NCBI RefSeq assembly: GCF_000019185.1
Contig: NC_010334.1
Location: forward strand, 4,464,001-4,528,000
Direction of reading: 5' to 3'
DNA: 64,000 bases
Origin: Shewanella halifaxensis HAW-EB4
Lineage (GTDB): Bacteria; Pseudomonadota; Gammaproteobacteria; Enterobacterales; Shewanellaceae
The notes under the pieces are model-generated. The model made no database searches. It was given only the letters and a program-made list of their open reading frames with translations, and was not told the origin of the DNA. Positions 1-8,815 of this stretch are shown here, piece by piece. A program made the translations under genes and the position numbers. How positions within the stretch are numbered: position 1 is the first letter of the stretch; the number at the start of each line of letters is the position of its first letter.

Positions 1-21
1 CAGTTCATAGATAAGTAATGG

Positions 22-972
22 CTATTTATGAGATTTAACAATATAGGATTCCAGCGTTCGCTGAAGCCACAATGGAGTCTGTACCTTGCCATCTAAAGCC
101 CGTTTGAGCCATAAATAAACAGTCGGATGGGAGAAGCCTTTCAGTAAAAACTGATCCTCAGCGTATTCCATTTTACACGCCTTGAGCCCGTTAATACTGG
201 CTAAAAAACCCACCGCACTTTTAACACCAACTATCATAAAGGCATTGGAATTTAATAAACTACTTGCGGCACTGCCTAAATCTGGAGCCGTAGCATAGGT
301 CTGCATCGGCTTACCCTTGATTTTTGCATAAACACTGATAGGAGATTTATTGGCAGGGAATGGCATCGTCACCAGCTTCACTATGGGGTAATCAATCATG
401 TTATCAATCGTTGGTGAATCCCAAATAGGATGCCCAGCTCGGGCGATAAGATAACCACCTCGATGCTGGATAATTGACTTTGATAACAACTCTTTTCTAG
501 TTGAGGGCTTAAAACAAATTACCGCATCAATTTCACCATCAATTAATTGCTGCTCACTTCTCTCAGACCAGGCAACGGTGGATATCGGAATACTGTCGCT
601 GACACTATTGTTATCAGCCTCTTCAATAACCTGCTGAGCTAAACCGATTTCCAATTGAGGCACTGTACTAATGACTATTTGCGGTTCAGGCGTAGAGAGA
701 CTATTAATAACATCAGTTTCAACTTCGCCAGCACAAGATAAAATATCTGAAAATGATTGATACAAACTATGCGCAAGCTCTGTGGCCATCATTTTATTAT
801 TCGTACGAATAAATAATGGATCATCAAATACATCTCTTAGTGCATTTAAGGCACGACTCACCTTAGGCTGTGAGGTCCCCAGTGTAAGAGCCACTTCTTT
901 GGTACTATTTTTAATATAAAGTTGGCAAAATATTTCTATGCTAGAAAGACTAACGCTACTTAATATCTTCAT
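22..972 (-). CDS. LysR-family transcriptional regulator (first of a tandem pair)
   Basis: DNA-binding regulator of the LysR type, about 316 residues. The N-terminal winged helix-turn-helix (about residues 5-60) carries the typical pattern of alternative sequence comparison, 'GTSQPKVSRALNALRD', followed by 'DPLFIR', a LysR hallmark. The rest is a periplasmic-binding-like effector domain. I chose ATG 972, which has GAAGG about six bases upstream, over a GTG at 984. Its start overlaps the end of the neighbouring LysR gene by 17 bp, so the two are probably co-transcribed and translationally coupled. The effector is unknown. The nearest divergent target is the decaheme cytochrome gene, so control of respiratory cytochrome expression is an inference from position only. 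Confidence 0.9.
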   Translation of the reverse strand: MKILSSVSLSSIEIFCQLYIKNSTKEVALTLGTSQPKVSRALNALRDVFDDPLFIRTNNKMMATELAHSLYQSFSDILSCAGEVETDVINSLSTPEPQIVISTVPQLEIGLAQQVIEEADNNSVSDSIPISTVAWSERSEQQLIDGEIDAVICFKPSTRKELLSKSIIQHRGGYLIARAGHPIWDSPTIDNMIDYPIVKLVTMPFPANKSPISVYAKIKGKPMQTYATAPDLGSAASSLLNSNAFMIVGVKSAVGFLASINGLKACKMEYAEDQFLLKGFSHPTVYLWLKRALDGKVQTPLWLQRTLESYIVKSHK

Positions 973-1933
973 TATAGCCTTCACTATCTGAGGTTATATT
1001 TGCTTGAATATAACGATGAATCTCCTCGCCTATCCAGCTAGGGGAAGTTGTGTTCTTACGCATCTGTGTCAAATAATAATGGTCGCAACCACTTCTTTGA
1101 TTAATCGATTCACATAAGCTTTTCTCTAATTTTAATGCACCAATATTGCCTCGTTGACATAAAAACTCAACGGCATCCATATGGCTTAAAAGCGCAATTG
1201 CATCACTCTGCTCTAACTGCAGCATGAGATCCGCTAAAAAACAAACTTTCACAACTAACTTCAATTTGCGTTCGACATCTAAGGCATAGCACTCCAGCGG
1301 ATCAATCACATCGTTGATCTCATTACCTGAAAAACTTATGTATGGATAATCAAATATATCATCAAGCCCCAATGGCTGTTGGTGGCTCAATAATGGATGG
1401 CCTTGTTTAGCAACCAGCACATAGTTACTTGATGTTACAATTAAACTTGAAGTCAATTGTTCAGTATTATAAGCACCATAAGTTACCGCAATATCAACAT
1501 GTTGCTGCTTTATAAGCTCAGCCACATTGCTAGTGCAAGGCTTAATGTGAAAGAGAAAAGAGTCTTGCTCTTCATGGGCCCTAGCTTGTAAATGATTAAG
1601 CAGGTTTAACGATAATGTCGGTGGGCAAGCAATCACCAGCTTACGGGTTCGCAAGTTATCCGTACCCACTTGGATCTTTTCACAGTGTTTAGCAAGCTCA
1701 ACGATACGCTTCATTTTGGGATAAATATCGTTTGCCAAATCACTGGTCTCAAACCCTTGTTGTTTACGAATAAACAGCGGCGCATTCAAAGAGTGCCTCA
1801 ACGACTTAAGGCTCCGGCTGATTTTAGAGCTCGGCACACCTAAAGTTTGGCTAACGGCTGTCGCATTGAGTGACTCATACAATAAAACAAAGACTTGAAT
1901 ATCAAATAGACTATTAACGCTTAACTTGCTCAT
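956..1933 (-). CDS. LysR-family transcriptional regulator (second of a tandem pair)
   Basis: A 325-residue LysR-type regulator. The N-terminal HTH includes 'TLGVPSSKISRSLKSLRH' and then 'APLFIRKQQGFE', the standard LysR dimer-helix entry. The C-terminal two thirds form the effector-binding fold. It is clearly related in architecture to the adjacent LysR gene, and the two are probably an old tandem duplication. It reads away from the decaheme cytochrome gene across a 400 bp intergenic region holding a large palindrome (2101-2137). LysR proteins usually bind dyads in their own divergent promoter region and autoregulate, so this gene is the best candidate for a ligand of that site. No specific co-inducer can be inferred. 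Confidence 0.92.
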   Translation of the reverse strand: MSKLSVNSLFDIQVFVLLYESLNATAVSQTLGVPSSKISRSLKSLRHSLNAPLFIRKQQGFETSDLANDIYPKMKRIVELAKHCEKIQVGTDNLRTRKLVIACPPTLSLNLLNHLQARAHEEQDSFLFHIKPCTSNVAELIKQQHVDIAVTYGAYNTEQLTSSLIVTSSNYVLVAKQGHPLLSHQQPLGLDDIFDYPYISFSGNEINDVIDPLECYALDVERKLKLVVKVCFLADLMLQLEQSDAIALLSHMDAVEFLCQRGNIGALKLEKSLCESINQRSGCDHYYLTQMRKNTTSPSWIGEEIHRYIQANITSDSEGYNEDIK

Positions 1934-2345
1934 TTTCCCTCAAAGTAATGTGCTAATCCCTAATTAAGCAATCTAAACCATTCACGATGCATTACGTATA
2001 AATAGCCTTTACTTTCGTGATTTTCATATTATTTAATACGTCATTTTGTGACTCACATTGGTTATTTTAGCTATCTAGTTCGATTCAAATTTAGGATTTG
2101 CAAAATATGAAATTTACATTTTCATATTTTGTAAATTTATAGGTAACACCTAAAAGGCCTGCGCATTCAACAATAATAACCAAGCACAAACCAAACGACA
2201 GACTTATAAACCAAAAAATAAGCGCAAAACCAGCCGATCAAGCTGCAAAGATGAGAGTTCATCCAGTGATCCACTTCATATCAAAAACCAAGCAAGATTA
2301 ATAACATTTCAGTAACCGAGAATGGTTACCTTTAAGGAATGTATG
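1934..2345. other. Intergenic region between LysR pair and decaheme cytochrome
   Basis: AT-rich 400 bp region serving two divergent transcription units. I see no credible gene in it. It contains the palindrome at 2101-2137 and the cytochrome ribosome binding site (AAGGA at 2334-2338). A TGTGA-C-TCACA motif near 2047 has a one-base spacer and is not a normal CRP site. Confidence 0.7.
2101..2137. promoter_or_regulatory. Nested perfect palindromes, candidate operator
   Basis: CAAAATATGAAA (2101-2112) is followed after seven bases by its exact reverse complement TTTCATATTTTG (2120-2131). A second dyad, AATTTAC (2111-2117) and GTAAATT (2131-2137), is interlaced with it. The position between divergent LysR and cytochrome genes suggests an operator. 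The binding protein is inferred, not shown. Confidence 0.55.
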
Positions 2346-4493
2346 ATGATAATGACAAAAAAAACATCAATAGCTTTACTGATTGGATCGGCTTTATTTA
2401 TAGGTGGTTGCTCAGATGGTAAAGACGGTAAGGATGGGGAAGATGGTGCACCAGGTGGCGGTGGAGATCCAGGCACTTCAGGACTGCATATTGATATGGC
2501 TGCCGAAGCGATAGCGAGTATCAATAACGCAGTCTATAGCGATGGCATCATTGCCCTAGATTTTGAACTTGAAAACAAACAAGGTGTCGGGCTATACGGT
2601 TTAAGTTCTGACAACCAATTTCATGACTTCCGTTTCTCGCTAGCGCAGTTACAAAAAACCGAAGGTACAGAGCTAAAACAGTGGTTCTCGTTATTAAATG
2701 CAGCAACTAATGATGCAGGAACCACCTTCGAGCAAGGTTTCGAGTCAATTAAAGATTGCGCTGATTGTTTAGTTGATCATAAAGACGGCACCTACACTTA
2801 TACTTTCAACACTAACCTTACAACGGCTGACGATGCTGCAGGTATCGTCTTCGATCCCGCCTTGACTCAACGCATCGCTATCGAAATGCAATTTGAGTAT
2901 GACTCTGGCCATGAGCTTGCAGAAAACGCCCATTACGATTGGATCCCTGCGACGAACGCAACTGAAGGTGTTGAGACACGCGATCTTGTCACCCTGCAAA
3001 CTTGCTACAGCTGTCACCAACCTGCCAGCCTTAAGGCTCACGGTGGCCGCCGTTTAGATATGGAAAACTGCCAGTCTTGTCATAATGGACTTGTTACCGA
3101 TCCTAATGCTGTCTCGGTAGAGCTAGGGCACATGGTGCACGCGATCCATATGGGCGAAAACCGTGAAGGTAAAGATGCAGAAGGTAATATCATCCCTATG
3201 CCTTACACCATCGCAGGCTACGGTGGCGATCATGCGTTTGATTACCCAGCGTTCCCAGCCAAGCCGGTTATGGACTGCGCAACTTGCCACGTGGAAGATG
3301 AAGAGCTTGCAGATAAAGATCTATGGTTAGCTAATGCCAACGCTAATGCGTGTACCGGTTGCCATACCGACTCACCAGCAGAGCATAAGTCAGATAAGAA
3401 TCCAGAGCTTGCTTGTACAGATTGCCACCAAGTTGACCACCGTAAGTTTAATAAGCCGTACGAATCGGCTGCTGCGTATGACGTGAAGTTTGAAAATGTA
3501 AAAGTCGAAAACGGTGCTATTAGTTTCGAAGCAAAAGCCCTCGATAGTGAAGGCGCGATTGTTTCAGGCTTAAGTCACAAGGTATATAAATATACTGCGC
3601 CAGTGGTACAGGTTTCTTGGAATGTTGAGCAAGATGGCGCAATTGGTGATGCCGCTGCCGACTCTAGCCCGTGGGCACGTGAAATTGAGTTCCTTCGTCC
3701 AACAACGACTAACCCATCGCCAGATCATGTATTACCTGACAATGGTGTCATGACGGTTACAGCGAAAGATATGGGTATTCCAGATGGTGTATCTGTAGAG
3801 CTTATGCCAATCTTCAGTATCTGTTTTGATGCGCAAGGCGCTGATATTGATTGTGCATCAGATACAGTGGCAGGCAGTGCCTATATCAAGTCAGAGCCAC
3901 ACCGTATCAATATGCCAATAGATGATAAGGGTAACGAGATGACTCGCCGCGCTATCTTAGATGAGGCTAAGTGCCGTGATTGTCACAGTGCTGAAATTCG
4001 TCATAAAGATAACGGCCTTGTCGCCTGCGAGGCTTGTCATACCAGTGACCAAGGCTTACAAGATGACACTGTTGATGGCGTAAAACAGTTCCGCGGTGCA
4101 GGTTTTGCTTGGAAGGTACACAAGGCATCGGGTCACTATATGAATAAGAAGTATGGTGGTTCAGGTACGGTAATGAAGACCGACTGTGCAACTTGTCACG
4201 TGACAGATAAAAACGGTAATGTCGACGGTATCGAGTTAGGACGCGCCAGCGAAGGCCGTACCTATGTGTTCCCAACAAGCAAGACCGATGGCACACCTAT
4301 GTATGCATCTGCCGATGCGGGTGCTTGTATGACCTGTCATTGGGGCCATGAGAGCGATGCAATGCTGAGCCACTTTAAGAGCAATGGTGGTTACTATGGA
4401 CCAGTTAAGGTCGATGCGATTATTGGAACAGAAGAAGAAGCTTGCGCCGTATGTCATAGCCCTGCCAAGTTGATGGAAGTACACAATAAGTAA
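2346..4493 (+). CDS. OmcA/MtrC-family decaheme c-type cytochrome lipoprotein
   Basis: Outer-membrane, probably surface-exposed electron transfer cytochrome for extracellular acceptors such as metal oxides, by family knowledge. About 715 residues. It has a lipoprotein signal ending 'ALFIGGC', then a short glycine/aspartate-rich collagen-like stretch (GKDGKDGEDGAPGG), and ten CxxCH haem motifs in two groups of five: CYSCH, CQSCH, CATCH, CTGCH, CTDCH, then CRDCH, CEACH, CATCH, CMTCH, CAVCH. A beta-rich domain separates the groups, as in OmcA/MtrC. Start ATG 2346 has AAGGA seven bases upstream; ATG 2322 lacks one. No mtrAB-like partner lies in the window, so it would need a porin-cytochrome conduit encoded elsewhere. 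Which paralogue (OmcA, MtrC, MtrF, UndA) it matches cannot be settled by eye. Confidence 0.93.
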   Translation: MIMTKKTSIALLIGSALFIGGCSDGKDGKDGEDGAPGGGGDPGTSGLHIDMAAEAIASINNAVYSDGIIALDFELENKQGVGLYGLSSDNQFHDFRFSLAQLQKTEGTELKQWFSLLNAATNDAGTTFEQGFESIKDCADCLVDHKDGTYTYTFNTNLTTADDAAGIVFDPALTQRIAIEMQFEYDSGHELAENAHYDWIPATNATEGVETRDLVTLQTCYSCHQPASLKAHGGRRLDMENCQSCHNGLVTDPNAVSVELGHMVHAIHMGENREGKDAEGNIIPMPYTIAGYGGDHAFDYPAFPAKPVMDCATCHVEDEELADKDLWLANANANACTGCHTDSPAEHKSDKNPELACTDCHQVDHRKFNKPYESAAAYDVKFENVKVENGAISFEAKALDSEGAIVSGLSHKVYKYTAPVVQVSWNVEQDGAIGDAAADSSPWAREIEFLRPTTTNPSPDHVLPDNGVMTVTAKDMGIPDGVSVELMPIFSICFDAQGADIDCASDTVAGSAYIKSEPHRINMPIDDKGNEMTRRAILDEAKCRDCHSAEIRHKDNGLVACEACHTSDQGLQDDTVDGVKQFRGAGFAWKVHKASGHYMNKKYGGSGTVMKTDCATCHVTDKNGNVDGIELGRASEGRTYVFPTSKTDGTPMYASADAGACMTCHWGHESDAMLSHFKSNGGYYGPVKVDAIIGTEEEACAVCHSPAKLMEVHNK

Positions 4494-4516
4494 ACTGATT
4501 CAGCATACTTAAGAAG

Positions 4517-4540
4517 TCTGAGGCGCCCTCGGGAGCCTCA
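4517..4540 (+). terminator. Possible terminator of decaheme gene
   Basis: A GC-rich hairpin with TGAGGC/GCCTCA arms lies shortly after the cytochrome stop codon. There is only a weak T-tract, so it may be partial. Confidence 0.4.
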
Positions 4541-4668
4541 TCTGTTTACCCGATAAAGAGAAACATTCAGGTAAACACCACCTAGGATTAAGGGCGCAGC
4601 CCTTACCAGTAATAGAGCCCCTAACTTGTCCCTAGGTCAGCTCTAAGTTACATCTCCCTGCAAAAACC

Positions 4669-4692
4669 AAAGGCACCCTAAGGTGCCTTTTT
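4669..4692. terminator. Bidirectional terminator
   Basis: AAAGGCACC (4669-4677), loop CTAA, GGTGCCTTT (4682-4690), with T or A runs on both sides. It serves the convergent cytochrome gene and the D15 gene. Confidence 0.8.
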
Positions 4693-4722
4693 GCATTTAA
4701 CTTAGTAAGCTCGACGGCAAGC

Positions 4723-6045
4723 TTAGAAAGGTTGGTTTACCATGATCCAGAACTGATTTGACTCAGCGCTAAAGGCCAGCTCAGCACGTACCACTACGCT
4801 TTCAACCTCAAAGCGCGCACCGATACCCGCCGACCACTTCAAGTCATCATGCAATGCACTGGCACTAAAGTCATCGCTCACTTGCCCAGCCTCAGCAAAT
4901 GCCACCCACTGCCACCAAGGAATATCGTATAAGTTAAATACGGGCCACTCTTGCAAAGGTTGCCATCTTGGTTGTACCCGATACTCTGCGCTATAAAGCA
5001 CGGCTGAACGACCGGTATAGCGCTTGCTGGTGTAGCCACGCAGGCGTTCAAAGCCGCCTAAACTAACGCCGGCAAAACTTGGCGGACGATGCAAATCCTC
5101 TTCCGATCCGGAGGTCCATGTGGGTGTATCTGCCAAATAAAAGTTAAACGCTAGAATTTGTTGACCAAACCATTCATTGGAGTCGATAGAAACAAAGGCG
5201 CTTTGATCAAACTCCCAAGTGGTCCAACTATTACGCGACCCCGTACCAAAGTCACGAGTCACCTTGAAGCTGGTTTGCCCGCCTTGAGTACTATTTTTAC
5301 CGTTGTCACGGTTATCCCAGTCAAGCTCGACTGCAAGCCCTTTGGCTTCATCAGGTAGAAAATCAAAGCCCTCTAACTCTCGGCTCTGAGTAAAGGGGCT
5401 AAATTTAAGGCTGGTGACACCGGAATAGAGTGGATTCCAACTAATATCACCTCTAGCACGCCCTAGGCTGTTTAACACACCCTGACTTCCGCGACCGATT
5501 GGCAAAATATATCGGGCATGAAACTTAGTGTAAGACTCATCACCGAGCGTAACCACGCGCTCTGTATTACCATTAATCGTCGCTTCTGACGGCACGTAAT
5601 AGACTCCCTCTTGAAAGCGAGCCTGGTAAGTTTCTATCGAGAACAACCATTGTTCAATGGAGGGTATTTGGTAGTCATTAAAACGCAGATAGCTTACCCA
5701 ACTATTATTAGTGCTATATACGCCAATGCCCAAAATCGAGGACTGAATTTGCCCGGCATGTTTGAGTACACCGGCACCACCAAAGGCGGTACTTAAGCTT
5801 TCACTAGAAAAAGCAAAAGGCACGGCTACAAACTCAGCTTTATAATCGGGTAATTGATCTTCAGCCTGCTTAGGCTCAGGCTTAGACTCAGGCTTGGCTT
5901 TAGCCTTCGGCGAAACCGACTCGATAATAACGGTTTCTTCACCCGATCGCTGAGCATCGTCCAATTCTGTTGAGGCTTGGGAGGCAAACGCCAGCGGCGA
6001 CATTAGACCTAAAGCCATAAATGCGCAGTTAAAATTAATGTTCAA
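4723..6045 (-). CDS. BamA/TamA (D15)-like outer membrane beta-barrel protein
   Basis: A 440-residue exported protein. The first about 22 residues are a signal peptide ending 'LAFASQA'. Next is an acidic, Lys/Pro/Glu-rich linker (about 40-65, with 'KPESKPEPKQ'), then a long run of alternating beta strands ending in 'FWIMVNQPF'. The terminal phenylalanine is the usual signal for insertion by the BAM complex. 'GGFERLRGY' near residue 333 resembles the conserved RGY motif of the Omp85/D15 barrel. No POTRA domains fit in the short N-terminus, so this is a barrel-only member with no assigned transport partner. It lies 70 bp downstream of alr on the same strand and may be read through from it. Function unknown. 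Confidence 0.75.
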   Translation of the reverse strand: MNINFNCAFMALGLMSPLAFASQASTELDDAQRSGEETVIIESVSPKAKAKPESKPEPKQAEDQLPDYKAEFVAVPFAFSSESLSTAFGGAGVLKHAGQIQSSILGIGVYSTNNSWVSYLRFNDYQIPSIEQWLFSIETYQARFQEGVYYVPSEATINGNTERVVTLGDESYTKFHARYILPIGRGSQGVLNSLGRARGDISWNPLYSGVTSLKFSPFTQSRELEGFDFLPDEAKGLAVELDWDNRDNGKNSTQGGQTSFKVTRDFGTGSRNSWTTWEFDQSAFVSIDSNEWFGQQILAFNFYLADTPTWTSGSEEDLHRPPSFAGVSLGGFERLRGYTSKRYTGRSAVLYSAEYRVQPRWQPLQEWPVFNLYDIPWWQWVAFAEAGQVSDDFSASALHDDLKWSAGIGARFEVESVVVRAELAFSAESNQFWIMVNQPF

Positions 6046-6116
6046 TGTAAGCGTTCTTCATTCTGGTAAAGGGCATCCTGCCTCAATCACCACTACAGAA
6101 TAAGTTGTTTATTTGC

Positions 6117-7193
6117 TCAATCTAGGCAAACTGCGACTCGCGGTGTTAATTTAGTAACAAGCTCGTAGGCGATAGTCCCTATATGCTCTGCAACCTCCTC
6201 TACTGGAAGTTCTTTGCCCCAAAGCACAGCTTTATCACCAACGCTATCTTTAGCATCAGCTCCTAGGTCAACGGTCAGCATGTCCATCGAAACGCGGCCA
6301 ACGATAGGTGCCAATCGACCATTAATTAATACCGGTGTGCCCAATGGCGCATTTCGTGGATAACCATCACCGTAGCCGATAGCAACGACACCGAGCTTGG
6401 TATCTTTATCAGCAGTCCAATAACTAGCATAACCGACGGGTTGACCAGCCTTATGGTCACGAATGGCAATCAATTGCGACACAAGCTCCATCGCTGGAAT
6501 AAGCCCATGCTTAGTCCCCAGATCTCCAACGACAGGAGAGACACCATAAAGCGCTATACCGGGGCGGATCCAATTTGCTTGGCTTTGTTGCCAAAACAGA
6601 GCGCCTGCGGAATTGGCTAGAGTGCGATCGCCTGGCAGGTCTTTCGTTAGCGCTTCGAAAACCGCTAACTGCTCAGCAGTGTATGGATTACTCGGCTCAT
6701 CAGCGCAGGCAAAGTGGGTCATCAAATTAATTGGCTTGGCGACATTATCACAGTCAAGTAAGCGCTGATAAACCACCTTAAACTCATCAGGCACAAACCC
6801 GAGTCGATGCATACCTGAGTCAATTTTCATCCATACGGTGACGGGTTTGTTCAACTCTGCTTGCTCGAGCATTTCGATTTGCGACTCATGATGAACCACA
6901 GTCTCAATATCATGCTCAACTAAGGTGACTAAATCGGCTGCGCGGAAAAAGCCTTCCAATAATAAAAGCTTGGCTTTAACACCGCCAGCACGAAGCGCTA
7001 ATGCTTCTTCGAGGCGGGCTAAACCAAAACCATCGGCATTATCTAAACATTGAGCCACATTGAGTAAGCCATGACCATAGCCATTAGCTTTAACAACCGC
7101 CATCACTTTACTCGATGGGGCAAGTTCATGAAGTCTGGCCAAATTATTCTTTAATGCGTGGCGACTAATTTCTGCTCGTGGGAATGGTTTCAA
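6117..7193 (-). CDS. alr: Alanine racemase
   Basis: Pyridoxal-phosphate enzyme converting L-alanine to D-alanine for peptidoglycan, in the cytoplasm. 358 residues, normal for the family. The PLP lysine lies in 'VMAVVKANGYGHG' near residue 34. The second catalytic tyrosine region is 'AIGYGDGYPR', and 'GRVSMDML' follows. The start codon appears to be TTG at 7193, with AAGG six bases upstream; the protein begins in register with known Alr sequences, so no ATG start is needed. It lies downstream of dnaB on the same strand, the arrangement usual in Shewanella. Confidence 0.97.
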   Translation of the reverse strand: MKPFPRAEISRHALKNNLARLHELAPSSKVMAVVKANGYGHGLLNVAQCLDNADGFGLARLEEALALRAGGVKAKLLLLEGFFRAADLVTLVEHDIETVVHHESQIEMLEQAELNKPVTVWMKIDSGMHRLGFVPDEFKVVYQRLLDCDNVAKPINLMTHFACADEPSNPYTAEQLAVFEALTKDLPGDRTLANSAGALFWQQSQANWIRPGIALYGVSPVVGDLGTKHGLIPAMELVSQLIAIRDHKAGQPVGYASYWTADKDTKLGVVAIGYGDGYPRNAPLGTPVLINGRLAPIVGRVSMDMLTVDLGADAKDSVGDKAVLWGKELPVEEVAEHIGTIAYELVTKLTPRVAVCLD

Positions 7194-7223
7194 AAGTAAC
7201 CTTGTCTATCTAATCTAAAAATA

Positions 7224-7242
7224 AGAGCCTCATTGAGGCTCT
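7224..7242 (-). terminator. Hairpin between dnaB and alr
   Basis: AGAGCCTCA / TGAGGCTCT form a nine-base-pair stem with a one-base centre. On the minus strand it is followed by a T-rich run. It probably ends or attenuates dnaB transcription before alr. Confidence 0.65.
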
Positions 7243-7285
7243 ATTGTATTTAATCATGGTCCTTAAATGCCTTTATGGACAATAA

Positions 7286-8692
7286 TTAATCTTCTTCGAA
7301 TTGCGGACCCGCATAATTGTCAAATCGTGAGAATTGGCCTTGGAAGGTTAAGCGTACACGCCCAATAGGGCCGTTACGTTGCTTACCAATAATGATCTCA
7401 GCGGTGCCTTTATCTTCGGAGTCGTTGTTATACACTTCATCACGATAAATAAACATGATCAAATCAGCATCCTGCTCAATCGCGCCCGATTCACGCAAAT
7501 CCGAGTTTACAGGGCGTTTATCGGCACGTTGCTCCAATGAACGGTTAAGCTGTGACAATGCAACCACAGGGATCTCTAGCTCTTTTGCCAAGGCTTTAAG
7601 TGAGCGTGAGATTTCTGAAATCTCTAAAGTACGGTTATCTTTTAACGCTGGCACCTGCATCAACTGCAGGTAATCGATCATGATCATCGACAGGCCGCCG
7701 TATTCTCGGGCGACACGTCTGGCTCGGCTGCGTACATCGGTTGGGGTTAATCCTGAGCCATCATCGATATACATCTTACCTTGCTCAAGCATGATCCCCA
7801 TTGTAGAGGAAACGCGCGCCCAATCGTCATCATCTAACTGACCGGTACGAATTTTTGTCTGGTCGACACGGCCTAAGGATGCCAACATACGCATCATGAT
7901 CTGTTCTGAAGGCATCTCCAAGCTGAAAATTAGCACGGGCTTGTCTTCATGCAGCGCCGCCTGTTCACACAAGTTCATCGCAAAGGTGGTTTTACCCATA
8001 GATGGACGCGCGGCAACGATGATCAAGTCGCCCGATTGAAAACCTGCCGTCATATTATCTAAGTCGCCAAAACCGCTAGAAACCCCGGTGACACCGTTAG
8101 TAGGGTTATTGTAGAGCGCTTCAATCTTATCGACAGTTTTTTCAAGAATCGTCTTAATGCCTTCAGGACCTTCGTTGGCATTGGCGCGCTGTTCGGCAAT
8201 TTTAAAGACTTTGGTTTCGGCTAAATCGAGCAGTTCACTCGAATTACGTCCTTCTGGATTAAAACCTGCGTCGGCAATTTCGTTGGCCACTTTAATCATA
8301 TCGCGAACAACGGCACGCTCACGCACAATATTGGCATAAGAGAGGATGTTACCCGCACTCGGGGTATTTTTAGCTATCTCTCCGATATAGGCAAAACCGC
8401 CCACATCTTCGAGTTGGTCTTCAAGCTCCAACTGTTCAGATACGGTAATCAAGTCAATAGGTTGACCCGCACTAACCAAAGATTCCATCGCGGTGAAAAT
8501 TGTGGCGTGGGCACGAGAATAGAAATCTTCTTTTACAACGGCTTCAGCCACTCTGTCCCAAGCTTCAGAGTCCAACATCAAGCCACCGAGAACCGATTGT
8601 TCAGCTTCAATTGAATGCGGTGGCATCTTCAGCGCGTCCATCTGAAGATCTCTTGGTTTCTCTTTGCCCTTAAAGGCGCGTTGTTGTGACAT
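7286..8692 (-). CDS. dnaB: Replicative DNA helicase DnaB
   Basis: Hexameric 5'-3' helicase of the replication fork, 468 residues. The N-terminal domain (about 20-120, 'PPHSIEAEQSVLGGLML') binds primase. The RecA-like C-terminal domain has Walker A 'ARPSMGKTTF', Walker B 'MIMIDYLQLM' and the arginine-finger region 'KQRNGPIG'. ATG 8692 has GGAGA five bases upstream and gives the usual N-terminus; the longer frame begins with TTG at 8722 and is not supported. Neighbours are alr downstream and the rplI operon beyond the inserted peptidase gene. Confidence 0.98.
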   Translation of the reverse strand: MSQQRAFKGKEKPRDLQMDALKMPPHSIEAEQSVLGGLMLDSEAWDRVAEAVVKEDFYSRAHATIFTAMESLVSAGQPIDLITVSEQLELEDQLEDVGGFAYIGEIAKNTPSAGNILSYANIVRERAVVRDMIKVANEIADAGFNPEGRNSSELLDLAETKVFKIAEQRANANEGPEGIKTILEKTVDKIEALYNNPTNGVTGVSSGFGDLDNMTAGFQSGDLIIVAARPSMGKTTFAMNLCEQAALHEDKPVLIFSLEMPSEQIMMRMLASLGRVDQTKIRTGQLDDDDWARVSSTMGIMLEQGKMYIDDGSGLTPTDVRSRARRVAREYGGLSMIMIDYLQLMQVPALKDNRTLEISEISRSLKALAKELEIPVVALSQLNRSLEQRADKRPVNSDLRESGAIEQDADLIMFIYRDEVYNNDSEDKGTAEIIIGKQRNGPIGRVRLTFQGQFSRFDNYAGPQFEED

Positions 8693-8815
8693 TAAATCTC
8701 CAAAATTCCAACGTTTAAGCAAAATGTGGTATAAAACTGGGGTAAAACAAAGCAGGCATTTAACATCATACGACCTGCAACTAAAAAAACACTATAACAA
8801 TATTAAGGAAAGAAC

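Noticed and set aside
2047..2057. TGTGACTCACA considered as a CRP site
   Set aside because: The half-sites are separated by one base instead of six.
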